From Euptelea pleiosperma (Eukaryota > Streptophyta > Magnoliopsida > Ranunculales > Eupteleaceae), in assembly GCA_035048495.1 (NCBI GenBank), contig CM068544.1, positions 9,914,138 through 9,978,137 of the forward strand: a stretch of 64,000 nt of DNA. The letters are read 5' to 3'. A program made the position numbers and the translations under genes. A model generated the notes under the pieces. It did no database searches. It was not told where the DNA came from and saw only the letters and a list, made by a program, of their open reading frames with translations. Shown one piece after another: positions 1 to 11,175 of the stretch. Every line of letters begins with the position of its first letter. Within the stretch, counting starts at the first letter, position 1.

Positions 1-2771
1 GCTGGACATTTCTCAGTCCGGACCTTATATGTGATGCTGCTCATGGTACTATATGGAGGATCCATTTGGACCTAGAGGTAAGTTTAATTGGTTCGTATTT
101 CACATAGTTCATTAAGATGTAGCCTGTGATTTTTGTAAATAACCCTATATTTCTTTGCGTCGCAGGCTATTGCTGCCAGTAGCTCAGAAGTTTCTTCAGT
201 TCTAGAATTCTTGCAGCGACGCAAGTTGGAATCCAACAAGGTGGCCACCATTCTTATATTTATGTACAGTTAGCACTTGTGCGAATCTGATTTAATGATG
301 TCTAGTGCAGAAATTCTATATCATAAAACCTGGCACTGATGCATGCAACTTGATTTGTCATTTCAGGCTAAGCAATTATGCTTGTCGATTATACGTACTG
401 TAATTCTAGAACGGCGACCTGTATCCATGGTTTCTAGGGCAATAGATGTACTGGTTGCTTCTTACTCTTACTCAATTAAATTGGGAAGTTCTCTTCAGGG
501 AAGAGCAGTAGGAAGTGAGAAGACTTCAACTTCTGGCAACCAGCATTTTGATGGTTCTAGGAATGTCGCTGATGAATCTATCACCAGAAGGGAGACACAT
601 GGAAAATCCATTAAACATGAATCTGTGAGTGGAGGGAACAATGAATCTCGACAATCCATGAGTGGAAATGTGGAGAATGAATCTATTGATCTTACCACAG
701 GTTCCACGGTGAATAGATCATCAACTTGCTCTGAATCTGAGGAGAATGTAAACCTAGAGCTACTGAAAACTAATTTAGGAGAGTCTCTTGAAAAGAATCA
801 GACAGGTGCTGAAACTTCTTGTGCGGAGATTGAGCAGTCATCTTTACAGTTTCAAATACTTGGAGCCAGTAGCAATCCATTAGACTCGGATGTTTCTGAG
901 CAGCAGGAGTCTCAAGTTGCTTCCGCAGCAATTTCACCTGATGAGATGTACAGCTTTGTTTTGGCTCTTGTTGAGGAAGAGATGGCAGGAGACCCTGCGT
1001 ACTTAGTTGCTATCATTGTTGAGTACTTCCGTAGGTATACCATTTAGTATTCCTTTCCTCACTCCATGCCTATGTTCTATGTTCTCTAGAAGAATGTGAG
1101 GAGCACAACTTACAACTTTCACTAAAACTCAAAAGCATGGTTGCTATGTTCACAAGCTACATGACAAGATCTTATAGTATGTTGAAATTTCAACTATAAT
1201 TTTGTAGAACACAAGTGGTTTTCATTTCATTTTATTTTGTTTTATTTTATTTTTTGGGTTTTCCATAGAGCTGTGATCTGTTTTCATCATCGCAGTGCTT
1301 CTTCGGTAAAACTCAAAGTACATCAAAATCTGAATGTAATGACTATACAACTGCTAGCCCGCAGTGGACGCTATGCAGAACTTGGGTTGTTCATTGTAAA
1401 CAAGGTAGGTATATGAACTCAGCAGCTGCTCCAATCTTGTCCTTTGGAGATTACTTTTAAGTTCTTATGCTTGGAGGGTGATGAAAAAGCTATATATCTG
1501 TATAATTTTGCATGGGCTTGATGTTGAATTTCAAGTGTGAAATCATTCCCATTGCACCCATAGTTTCGAAATTTGGAAATTATGCAATTTAGAGACATAG
1601 GCCTTGCGAATGGTTGCCCTACTTGTGGTGGCAACAGTAGATGATTAAAGATTCCTATATCAGATTTGGTTCTGTACCCAATCGCTTCATTTTTAACTAG
1701 TTGACCTACTGTTAAGGTTGTATATCCTTGGAAGAGGAATGGAATTGTGTACATTCTTTTTTTATAATTTGGCACCCGACTTGCTCCTAGGGTTTGTTGA
1801 CTCTTGTTTCACTAGAGCTTTTGTTAGGAAAATCATCCTATTTCCTTTTTTGCGTCATGCAGATACTTGAGCCCTCAAAAGAAGTTGCGTTGCAACTCTT
1901 AGAGTCAGGTCGTCAGAATTTCCAGACAAGAAAGTTGGGTATGGATATGCTAAGGCAGCTTTCATTGCATCATGACTATGTTTTGCTACTGGTGCAAGAC
2001 GGCTATTATCTTGAAGCTCTACGTTATGCACGGAAGAATAAGGTGATTCTTAAGAACCATTCACCTAGGAAAATGAGGCTTCTATTGTGTAGAATCTGCA
2101 AGTTTTGACATTAATGTAAATTTTACATTTTGATACCAAGACACTGTAATTTTGAGAAACATTTGCGTGATTGGATTGAACATTTTTTTCAAGAATAACA
2201 TGGCCAAACTTTTCATAGTCGCTTATTCTTCTGAACATATAGAAGTATCATATTGTTCACCAACATACTGCTTCTAGTCCTAAGGAAAATGTTGGATAAC
2301 ATTTGTCAAGGGGAATATCCTATTTGAGTGGCCTTCAGGAAAGCCAAATTGAGGAGGAGCATAGATGCCTTGCAAAAGATTCTCGTTGCCCTATCCTCTT
2401 GGGCTGTTAGAAATGGAGGAACATGGTTGAATGCATCTCTCACCAATTTACATATTTTATTACCTGTTTGCTTTTTCATGCCATCTTCCAGACATGTCTT
2501 TATTGCTGTTCTTCATATCATCACCTTCAATCTTAGTTAACTTCAGTCACTATTTGGTAATCCTCTTTTAACAGAAATATTGGTGGCATTTCAGGTCAAT
2601 ACCATCCGGCCTTCATTATTTCTTGAAGCAGCATTTGCTTCCAATGACTCGCAACATCTAGCAGCAGTGTTGAGATTTTTCTCAGATTTTATTCCTGGCT
2701 TCAAGAACACATCAGATCATAGTACATATTGCCGCATTCTGAATGAGTTGAATTCATCCATCGCTGCTTGA
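1..2771 (+). CDS. RMC1: Regulator of MON1-CCZ1 complex (Mic1-domain protein), 3' exons
   Basis: This is the C-terminal part (about 427 codons) of a homologue of human RMC1/C18orf8, the Mic1-domain subunit that works with MON1-CCZ1, the Rab7 exchange factor of late endosomes and vacuoles. The window starts inside an exon. Exons read 3-77, 166-240, 367-1034, 1296-1404, 1863-2042 and 2595-2771, with stop TGA at 2769. Every junction has GT/AG ends, and the reading frame stays open when they are joined; the 1034/1296 junction splits a Ser codon. The last two exons carry the family signature: a helical stretch with LGMDMLRQLS, then EALRYARKNK, then FLEAAF and AVLRFFSDF, which align in order with the human C-terminus. 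Exon 3 holds a long Ser/Asn/Glu-rich linker of about 150 residues, of low complexity. No premature stop is seen, so the gene looks functional. It is the only host gene in the window. The role is known from the family; the subunit assignment here is by similarity. Confidence 0.88.
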
Positions 2772-3265
2772 GGAATGTGCATTGAAAGTTTAGTAACAGA
2801 TGGAATGCATGGCCTTCGACCCTGAAACCCTTATCTTGTGCTTACCAGGGTAACAAAAATTTGTTTTTTGGAACACATCAGCTGCTAAGATGTTTGGGGA
2901 GTCCTTGTCAAAGACCTAGTTCCGAATCAGTACAAACCAATGCATAATGCCCAGTACATTAGTATCTGCTGATATTCATCATTAGTCCCTACATTTAAGC
3001 TGCAGTCTACTTCCGGATTGTTTTTCTCCACTGAATTGAAAGCTGTAGAATGCGAAAATGACACTATAGCAAGACATGCTTTTAATAGATTTTAAATGTT
3101 GCAGCTTAATTCCCCATATTGACAATTTGTAGTACACACCTTCATTGTCTTACTTTCAAATGACAATGTAGCCTTGGCACATTAAAATTGTCTTGCTAAT
3201 GGCCGTGGTGCCCTCAACATTTTGGCAATGAACTTGAATAAAATAAGCTACAATGTTAGGAATGC
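2772..3265 (+). other. Probable 3' UTR of the RMC1-like gene
   Basis: The sequence directly after the stop codon is AT-rich and has no coding signal. A canonical AATAAA lies at 3237-3242, about 470 bases after the stop, and is the best polyadenylation signal seen. The cleavage site and the end of the UTR are inferred; transcripts could end earlier. Confidence 0.4.
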
Positions 3266-4463
3266 TGGTTGATTTTGATGCTGAAATATTGTCCCTAGAT
3301 TATCTGATTGATCTTGGGACTTGAATTGTGGATGAAACTTCTTGATAACTGCAAAGAGATCAGGTTTACTAAAGAATTTTAATTTTTTTGTTTTATTTAC
3401 GTAGGTCCAGTCTTAACTAAGCCCTCTTTCTAGACAAATTTGTGATATGTCTACTTCTATTGGCTTAGATCTTCATGAGTAGAATGCTTTAGGGTTTTTA
3501 TTTTTTTTTATTTAAAGCAGGGAATGTTAATTTCTTTAAAAAAAAATTATTTTGATTTGAGATCTAATTAAAATGTAATTGTTTGTTGTCTCAGCAGAAC
3601 TCGTGATTCCTCACCACATTTTCGAAAGCTTCCCAAATAATTTGGTTTTCTTGAACACTTCAATAGAAGATAAAGATTTTCATTGGGTTGGGATCAACCC
3701 TAATTTGTTTTCTGTATTATATGAGGTCATAAACAGCCGAACCATCATGGGCTTTGACTAATAAGCCCAAGCCCAAATCCCAGTTGGCCAAAATGGTATA
3801 CAAGCCTAAACCATGCTGAACCCATTCTTTGTAGTCCATATGCTATAAAAGTGTAGCCTATGTAAATAAAAACATCATAGATAACATGCCATGTGATCTC
3901 CCAGTCCTTTACATAAGTGGTTGATCCACCTCTTTCATGCCTTTTTATTTTTTTAAAGAGTCACACTTCTTTTATGCTTTTAAGGGGTGGTAGTTGCCCC
4001 CACATGCCTCACTACATAATGATATCATGCTTGTTCATATTAGTCCTAACTTATTAGCTAAAAGCCTTAAACATAAGGCCATTGATTCCCCATCCAGTGG
4101 CGTATCGGACGTAGGAGATTTTCTAAACCAAAAATTGATTTGATGACGTGACTATACCCGTACGATCTGTATACATTATTGATCACTTCCCATTATTTTG
4201 TTGACTGTTCGATCAGATCATGTCGATTTTGGCATAGATCTCTAAGATGGACTCATGGTGGGTTCCTGTCCTATAAAATCCCAATAAGTGCGATTGGAAA
4301 AAAAAAAAAAAAGGTAGGATCCTAGGCAACAGTGGGAATAATGAGCTGAGGAGAAAGAAAATGATAGAGAGGTGGGACCTTAGGCATGATGAAGCTGACA
4401 AGATTCAAAGAATACAAAATAAAAGTTGGAATATGACAGCAAATGTCAACTTTCGGTTGCTTA
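3266..4463. other. Intergenic DNA, no feature recognised
   Basis: AT-rich non-coding sequence between the gene and the first MITE. Short open frames (for example 3579-3761) have no recognisable domain. A run of A lies near 4299. It may hold old transposon remnants, but none with clear ends. Confidence 0.5.
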
Positions 4464-4844
4464 AGGGGCTGCTTGGTAACAGGCAGTTTGTGGTAAATTC
4501 TAAGCAAGTTCAGAACTAGCCCCAGAACTGCACTGGATTAACTTTTTGGGACCTTTGCTTTTCGGTTCTTTTTTTTACTTTATAAACTGAAAAATAGGAG
4601 CTGCTTTAGTCGGATCGGATGGAAGAAGATCCGGAACTGATCACTTCACACCAGGATTCAAACGGGACGTTAAAAAAGGGTTTTTTTTTTAATCTACAAG
4701 AATCTAAGTTTACTAAACAAGTATGGTTCTGACCCGATCCATTTCATGCCCTACTTTCAACTTTGAAAAGAATTTTAACAGAAAACTGGAGACTTTTTGA
4801 ATTTTTGGAGTTGGCAGCAAGCCATATGTTCCCAAACGGCCCCT
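4464..4844. mobile_element. PIF/Harbinger (Tourist)-like MITE, 381 bp
   Basis: The left end AGGGGCTGCTTGGTAAC and the reverse complement of the right end, AGGGGCCGTTTGGGAAC, form an imperfect terminal inverted repeat. Both ends are flanked by TTA (4461-4463 and 4845-4847), the target duplication typical of PIF/Harbinger elements. The TIR resembles the GGGGCTGTTTGG ends of many plant Tourist MITEs. There is no coding capacity, so movement would need a transposase from elsewhere. Confidence 0.7.
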
Positions 4845-4847
4845 TTA

Positions 4848-5838
4848 GATAGCCAAGAGAGCACTAAAATATTAACAGGCATTTTGCCAAATAAAATAAA
4901 AAATTAAGCCGTGTTTAGTCAATATGTGTTGATCTAGAAAACATTTATGGATATTTATGGATGCGAATCATTTTTTAGAAAACTTTTCTACGGGCAACCA
5001 TGCAGGGTATAAAGCTCTAAAAACTCGACACTTCGGTAACAAAAACAAGTTAAACGCCAAATGGAACTTTTAGATTTCTTTGGATCAAGTTGCCCTTCCA
5101 TGTCTGCTGCGCACTTGCAGGCCCATCTCTTCAACGAGAAATTTTTTGCTATGGGCATCCGGGTTACACCTAAAATGCCACGTGGCACACTCTTATAGAC
5201 CAATGACCGTATGAATGTTTGGCCCATCCCTAGGTAGATGTATATACCAAAAATTAGCCTGATTAGTGGTTAGGACCAAGAAAGATGAATGCAGCTCAAG
5301 AAATAAATCCCACGGATCCTGAATAGAGCAATCCTGTAATCCCACTTAGAACAAGATCAGATCTCAATCTGGTTAATACCTGCGACGGCCAAGGAAGGCT
5401 GACGGCTTCCAAGATGGAATCCTAATCTCCTTGTTTAGGAGAGAGAAGAGAGCTCAACCCAACTTCATGTCATGATGAATGCAGTGCATAACTCTAAAAA
5501 GACCATTTTTTTTAACTTTTCAATTTTCTAATTTTTAGATATTTTTGAAATTTTGTAAACAGATATTGGAAAACAAAATCAAACAAGAAGACTATAAACA
5601 AATAACCTAACAATCCTCACCCAACTCTCCCTATAATATAAAAACAAAAATAGAGAAAGATGGAAAAATAACCAATCAATCAATTAAGCTAATCAATAAA
5701 GTCTTGTCTACTTTTCCTCTGATAAAATCTTAACTGACAAGAAAATTAGTTAGCCTCACGTACCAAGCTCTAGGAGTTTACTTTAAACCATAGAGAGCTT
5801 TTTTAAGATGATGATGTGTGTGTGTGTGTGTGTGCGTG
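4848..5838. other. Intergenic DNA ending in a TG microsatellite
   Basis: No gene is recognised. A (TG)n run with one CG interruption occupies 5815-5838 and sits exactly where homology to the copia reverse transcriptase on the minus strand stops. This suggests the 3' part of that element was lost at or near the microsatellite. Confidence 0.5.
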
Positions 5839-7440
5839 TTTTGGGAAATGCGGATCTTCAAACCCTTTGAGTTGTTCCACATAGACTTCATCTTGAAGAA
5901 TGTCATTTAAAAATGTATTCTTTACATCCATCTGATATAGTTTGAACATTAAATGGCTTAAGAATTATAATAGATTCCAGTCTAACAACCAAGGCAAAAG
6001 TTTCATCGAAGTCAATTCATTTAATTTGGGTATAGCCTTGAGCTACTAATCTGGCCTTATTTCTGATAACTGTACCACTCTTATAAGACTTATTTTTGTA
6101 AATCTATTTGGTACCTATCACATTTGTGTCATTGGGCCTAGGTACCAAGTACTACACATTATTCCTTGAGAACTGACGTAACTCATCTTACATAGCACTT
6201 ATCCAATTTTCATCAGCTAGAGCTTTAACCACGTTCTTGGGTTCAAATTGAGAAGTATAACAAACAAAGTTGACCACATTTTCAATTTGTCTTCTAATTC
6301 GTACATTACTCTCTATGTCTCCTATTACATCTGTAATCAAATGGTTCTTTCGGACCCATATAGGAAGGGTTTTCTTGACAGATTGACCAACATCATTTTT
6401 TGATGTAGTTAGTTATGTTATCAACTCTATGAGTGACTTCATCATCCTTGTCATTTGGTAAGGTACAGATTCAATTTTAGTGTCATCGATAACCACATTA
6501 ATTGATTGCATAATCGTTTTGGTTTTTTGATTAAAGACACGATAGGCTCTGCTACTTGTAGAATACCCTAGAAAATTCCATCGTATCCCCGCTTATCAAA
6601 CTTCCCAAGAGATTCTATATCTCTAAGGATATAACACTTACTCCCGAACACTCGGAAGTATGTTACATTCGCTTTCTTGCCAGACCATAACTCATAAGGA
6701 CTATTCAATGTTCCTAGTCTCAAATAAACCTGATTCAAAGTGTAGCAGGTGGTATTCACTACTTCAGGCCATAGATTCTGAGTGAGGTTTTTGTTATGAA
6801 GCATAACCCAGGCCATTTCATGAATCACCCTATTTTTTCTTTCAACTACTCTATTTTGTTATGGTGTAATAGGTGCAAAAAATTCATGTTTAATGTCAAT
6901 TTCATTACAGTATTCAATGAATCTAGAATCTTCAAATTCACCTTCATGATCACTTCGGATCTTCAGAATAATGTTTCCCTTTTCATTTTGAATTCTTTGA
7001 CATATTCTTTTGCACTCATCGAAAGTATCTGATTTCTCTCTCCATAATGCAATACATGTGAGTCGAGAGAAATCATCAACCATGACAAGTATATACCTCT
7101 TTCCTCCTATACTTTACGTTCACATAGGACCCATCAAGTCCGTATGGATCAATTCAAGAACTTTAGAACTGGCACATCTATTTATTTTCTTGTGTGGGCT
7201 CTTAATTTGTTTTCTGATTTGGCATGCTCCACACACACTACCTGATGGTTTTCCCAAGTTTGGAACACCTCTCATTAATTCTTTATTAGTGATTCTAGCC
7301 AGGTACTTTAGGTTCATGTGTGTTATAGAAGATATATGGCTTGGGATTGAAAATTATGACCAAAAGATGTGTCGAGAGGTCCACTTGGTCAACATTGAAG
7401 CAGTTAAGGAAGGTTGACTTTTTGGATATACTGCGAAAGG
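5839..7440 (-). pseudogene. Ty1-copia integrase and reverse transcriptase remnant
   Basis: Read on the minus strand from 7440 downwards. 7317-7120 gives the GAG-pre-integrase end (VCGACQIRKQIKSPHK) followed by ELIHTDLMGPM, the start of the copia integrase core. 7083-6859 carries VDDFSRLTC and IRSDHEGEF, the second catalytic Asp region. 6828-6568 carries the post-core part (TPYELW-like, FRVFGSKCYI). From about 6380 to 5860 the frame shows the RVT_2 start (NHLITDVIGD, then KARLVAQGYTQ and DFDETFALVVRLE), with several stops. The C-terminal half of RT, the RNase H and the 3' LTR are missing. The gag/protease part of the same element lies at 10049-11160; the two halves are separated by an insertion of about 2.6 kb. 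Confidence 0.85.
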
Positions 7441-7460
7441 AACATATTTTTTATATGTTA

Positions 7461-8690
7461 AGGCATACGCCTGCATGAAATTCAAAATGGTGCAGGCGTA
7501 TGGCCTTATATTTCATTTTGGAATGGTAGATCCCAGATCTAGCAAGATCAGACGGTCGAGAAGCATTGACCGTTAGATCTTCATCATGATGAATACATTT
7601 TTTTGAAATAAAGGCATACGTCGGCATAAATTCAAAATGGTGCGAGCATAAGGCCTTAGATTGCATTTTGGAATTGCAGATATTCAGATCTAGCAAGATC
7701 GGATTGTGAAGAAATATTGACCATTGGATCTTCATCAAGATGGGGACCATTTTCAGAAGTAAAGGCATACGCCCACATGAAATTCAAAATGGATTGCATT
7801 TTGGAGTGGTAGATCTCCAGATCTAGCAAGATTAGACAGCTGGGAAGCACTGACCATTGGATCTTCATCAAGATGGACACCTTTTTCAGAAGTAAAGGCG
7901 TATCTCGCATGAAATTCAAAATGGTGCGGGCGTATGGCCTTAGATTGCATTTTGAAGTGGTAGATCTCCAGATCTAGACGACCGAGATGCACTGACTGTT
8001 GGATCTTCATCAAGATGAACACTTTTTTCAGAAGTAAAGGCATACGCCCGCATGAAATTCAAAATGGTGCGGACATATGGCCTTAGATTGCATTTTGAAG
8101 TGGTAGATCTCCAAATCTAGCAAGATTAAACGGTCAAGAAGCACTGACCGTTGGATCTTTATCAAGATGAATACCTTTTTCAGAAGTAAAGGCATACGCC
8201 CGCATGAAATTTAAAATGGTGCGGGTGTATGGCCTTAGATTGCATTTTCCAGATCTAACAATATCAGACGGCCGAGAAGCACTGACCATTGGAACTTTAT
8301 CAAGATGGACACCTTTTTTAGAAGTAAAGGCATACATGAAATTCAAGATGGTGTGGGCGTATGGCCTTAGATTACATTTGGAATTGTAGATATTCAGATC
8401 AAGCAAGATCGGATGGTGGAAAAATATTGATCGTTGGATCTTCATCAAGATACATATTTTACAAAAGTAAAGACATACGCATACATGAAATAAAAAATGG
8501 TGCGGGCTTATGGTCTTATATCTCATTTTCATGGAGCCATTTGGGAGATATGGCTAAGAAGTTAAAATTTGACTTTTTGGTCAAAGTCCCGATTTCTCTA
8601 GATATGTGAAGGATCTAATAGGTCTGAAGGCATACGCCCACATAAAATTAAAAATGATACAGGTGAAGGTCCTATATTTGCCCAATTATA
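7461..8690. repeat. Tandem array of ~9 units (133-158 bp), each with a GC-rich inverted repeat
   Basis: Units start near 7461, 7612, 7762, 7895, 8036, 8188, 8326, 8469 and 8627. Better-preserved units contain an arm like GCATACGCCCGCA, a spacer with GAAATTCAAAATGG, and the complementary arm TGCGGGCGTATGGC, so transcripts could fold into a 12-13 bp hairpin. Each unit then continues through CAGATCTAGCAAGATC and GACCGTTGGATCTTCATCAA. Some units have lost one arm (around 7895 and 8326). The array is not coding: the short open frames across it are repeats of the same unit. It lies within the segment that splits the minus-strand copia element. Confidence 0.85.
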
Positions 8691-9162
8691 CATAATTCAG
8701 ATCATTCTTGTGAATTTGGAACATAAACAGGAGTGATTCGTAGATTTTGGCAGTTCAAGCAATAGGACAATTTGTGAGCAGTTGGATAGGGATTTTCTTC
8801 AATTCAAGTGTGAATATTGTAAGGAATATTTTCATATTCAATTTGGCAATGATTCTGTTTGACATAAAAATATTCTTGTAACCGTTCCTACGAGCACGAG
8901 TGTAGTGTGAAGATGTCGTGGTACGCATACTTCGCCAACTACGTGAAGACTAAAAGACAGAAAAAACAAGAATCAGACGGTTGATGACATGAGTCATCTG
9001 AGTAATTGCCGTTTTGTTAGTTAACGATCATGTACGCTCGATTAGGAAGGTAAGTGACTTAGTGGCCATAGGAGTTGGTTAAAATGAACAAAAATATAAT
9101 GGTCAACCTTAGTCATTGGACAGACCCGAGTCTAAGTCAATTAAATTAACTAATGGGATAGT

Positions 9163-9518
9163 CCAATCGATTTGACACTTATTCCCAATCGATTGGACAC
9201 AGCCCAATCGATTAGAGACTCTGTGTAATCGATTGGAAACTATGAGGCAGAAACTTATTTAAGCCCAATCTATTGAGACTCTGAGAAATCGATTGGAGCC
9301 TTCGGGACAGAAACTTATCTGAGTCAAATCGATTGGAGACTCTGTGAAATCGATTGGAGTCTTTGAGACAAACTTTTCTGAGTCAAATCGATTGGAAAAC
9401 CCTGTGTAATCGATTGGTGCCTTCGGAACAGAAATCTTATTGAGCCCAATTGATTGGACACTTATCCCCAATCGATTGGACATGGCCCAATTGATTGGAC
9501 CTAGTGCACAATCGATTG
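9163..9518. promoter_or_regulatory. Cluster of ~14 phased AATCGATT palindromes in the C3 LTR
   Basis: Palindromic boxes of the type (C)CAATCGATTGG(A), some with one mismatch, have centres near 9168, 9190, 9209, 9230, 9270, 9290, 9330, 9351, 9389, 9411, 9451, 9473, 9492 and 9513. Successive spacings are about 20 or 40 bp throughout, which puts the boxes on the same face of the helix. The cluster ends about 90 bp upstream of the LTR's TATA box, where an enhancer would lie. Candidate binders are HD-Zip proteins (CAAT-N-ATTG sites) or NF-Y (CCAAT on both strands); neither is shown. Confidence 0.75.
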
Positions 9519-9603
9519 GACCATGCACAGAATTGGTCTTTCTCAGATCCAAAATTCTTGGTTCTATCATCCCACGTTCCACATGACTTAGGGTCTTGGA
9601 ATT

Positions 9604-9613
9604 CTATAAATAG
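9604..9613 (+). promoter_or_regulatory. TATA box of the C3 copia LTR
   Basis: CTATAAATAG is followed after about 30-40 bp by a CT/CA-rich stretch (TCTCTAAACACACAC) resembling a plant transcription start region. The same arrangement recurs in the related LTR near 17915-17925. Confidence 0.6.
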
Positions 9614-10048
9614 AACCCTTCTATGCCTTCTCTAAACACACACAGAGACATAGAGTGACTCAATCTTCAAGAGATAGAAGAAAATATTATATTTATTAGA
9701 GTGTCCATTCGAAGAGCAAGAAGCTTATTTTCCATTCACATCTTGTGAGCTTGTTCTCTTCTTGATCAAAGCCAAGAGCTTGATCATTTCCTCAGCCTAG
9801 GTCTTCCACTTCTATATTCGACCTAGTAGCCTGAGAGTACCAGTGTGACTCAACACCATTTGAGAAACTTAGGGTTCAGGGTGTACTGAATCCTTCACCT
9901 TCTGCAAAGGCGGGAGTATTGAGAATTAAGATCGGAGGAGCCGATCGACGGTATGTTTGGGGTGTACCAAACTGAACAAGTGGACAAGGCTTCTTAACTA
10001 GAAGTGCGCACGTGGATTCGTAGCGTTGATTCAGAGGACGTGGATTGT

Positions 10049-11160
10049 CGCATTTAGGAATACCATGAGCCTGAATAGTTCATCGGTCAATTACTTTAAC
10101 CATATTAACATCTCCGAAAGTAACACTGCCATTTTTGTGATCCTCAATATTACAAAACATAGGCTTATCTCCAATCATATGTCTAGAACACCCACTGTCC
10201 AAATACCATCTATTATTTTCAAGAGATTTAAATGCAAAATGGATCATCATATACTTTAGACTATATTTTTTCACCCAAAGGGTCTTATACCTCAAAAGTA
10301 GTGGTTTACAAATTTTTGCTATTAGTCCAAAGGGTGAGATATAATAATCTTTTTGGCATTTTTGGTCCACTTCGTGGATTGAGCCTTAAAAGTCTGAGAT
10401 TGGTAGACAGTCTTTTTGTTCCAACGGTGAGATAACTTGAGATTTATCTACCTAAGGCATTAGACTTTTGATAAAGTTCACCTATTTTCTTTTGGAAGGT
10501 GTCAGGATTTATAATAGATTCAATCTTTCTAGATTCCTTAATATATTGTGTCATTTTAGGACAAATATATATAGAGTCCTTTTTACCACAATTTTGGCAC
10601 AAGAATTTTATTTGGAACCTTCACATTGGCTGACATTCTTGATTTCACAAAAATAATTCTAGAAGATAGGAGGTATTACCATTTTCAACAAAACCTAAAC
10701 CTCTTCTATCTCCTTCAAGATTACCACCTAATTAAAAGTTTATTCAATTTTTATATGCTCTTGGTAAAATAAGGTAAGTCTCTCTTTAGGTTCACAAGTT
10801 GAATTTTTAAAGACTTCCTTGAATTTATACAAGCATGGAACTCGCATTCCAAAAACTTAATTTTGTTTAGAATAGATTTCTTCTCTTCTTCCCATTGATT
10901 TTTTTCCACAGTGAGTTCAATATTGGTAAGATCTAAAGACATGTTAATTTCTCTTCATTTATCAATTTGATTAACTAATAATTTATTTGTCTTGGCTAAT
11001 TTAAGACTTTCTAAATATAGTTCCTGATAGGATGTGTTCAGATTATATTCACTTTCTGAGTTACTAAAACTCATTTCAGTGAACACCTCATTATTCATCT
11101 TTCCATATGAGAATAATGAGCATAATCTTACTCAGGCGATTAAGCCTAATGGAGTAATTA
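10049..11160 (-). pseudogene. Ty1-copia gag and protease remnant
   Basis: On the minus strand, downstream of the primer binding site, there is a coiled-coil gag segment (10942-10751), then a degenerate zinc knuckle beginning CQNCGKK (near 10600). The retropepsin region follows, with WYLDSGCSRHMIG (10370-10080), where D-S-G is the protease active site. Stops and frameshifts interrupt it. At about 10049 the frame breaks into plus-strand copia LTR sequence. The continuation (integrase, RT) is at 7440-5839. Confidence 0.8.
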
Positions 11161-11174
11161 GGCTCTGATACCAA
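11161..11174 (-). promoter_or_regulatory. Primer binding site of the minus-strand copia element
   Basis: Read on the minus strand the sequence is TTGGTATCAGAGCC, one base after the LTR end TTTCA. This is the standard copia PBS complementary to the 3' end of initiator tRNA-Met, and it fixes the element's orientation and LTR boundary. Confidence 0.85.
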
Positions 11175-11175
11175 T

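Larger units (their letters stand above)
8818..10048 (+). mobile_element. Truncated copia LTR (copy C3)
   Basis: It begins with TGTAAGGAATATT, matching the start of the copia LTR at 11176-12653 (read on the minus strand). It is collinear with the LTR at 17147-18766 up to the region GTAGCGTTGATTCA. At about 10048 homology stops and minus-strand copia protease sequence begins, so the LTR's 3' part is missing. It contains a cluster of CAATCGATTGG-type palindromes (9163-9518) and a TATA box (9604-9613). Confidence 0.75.

Noticed and set aside
4213..4507. Two ~60-codon minus-strand frames
   Set aside because: Low-complexity translations from a poly(A)/poly(T) stretch and MITE-flanking DNA, with no similarity to known proteins.
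7010..7417. 135-codon plus-strand open frame
   Set aside because: It is the antisense of the copia integrase on the minus strand.
7461..8690. CRISPR-like regularly spaced array
   Set aside because: The host is a plant. Units are continuous tandem copies in which the 'spacers' are repeated too, and no cas genes are near.
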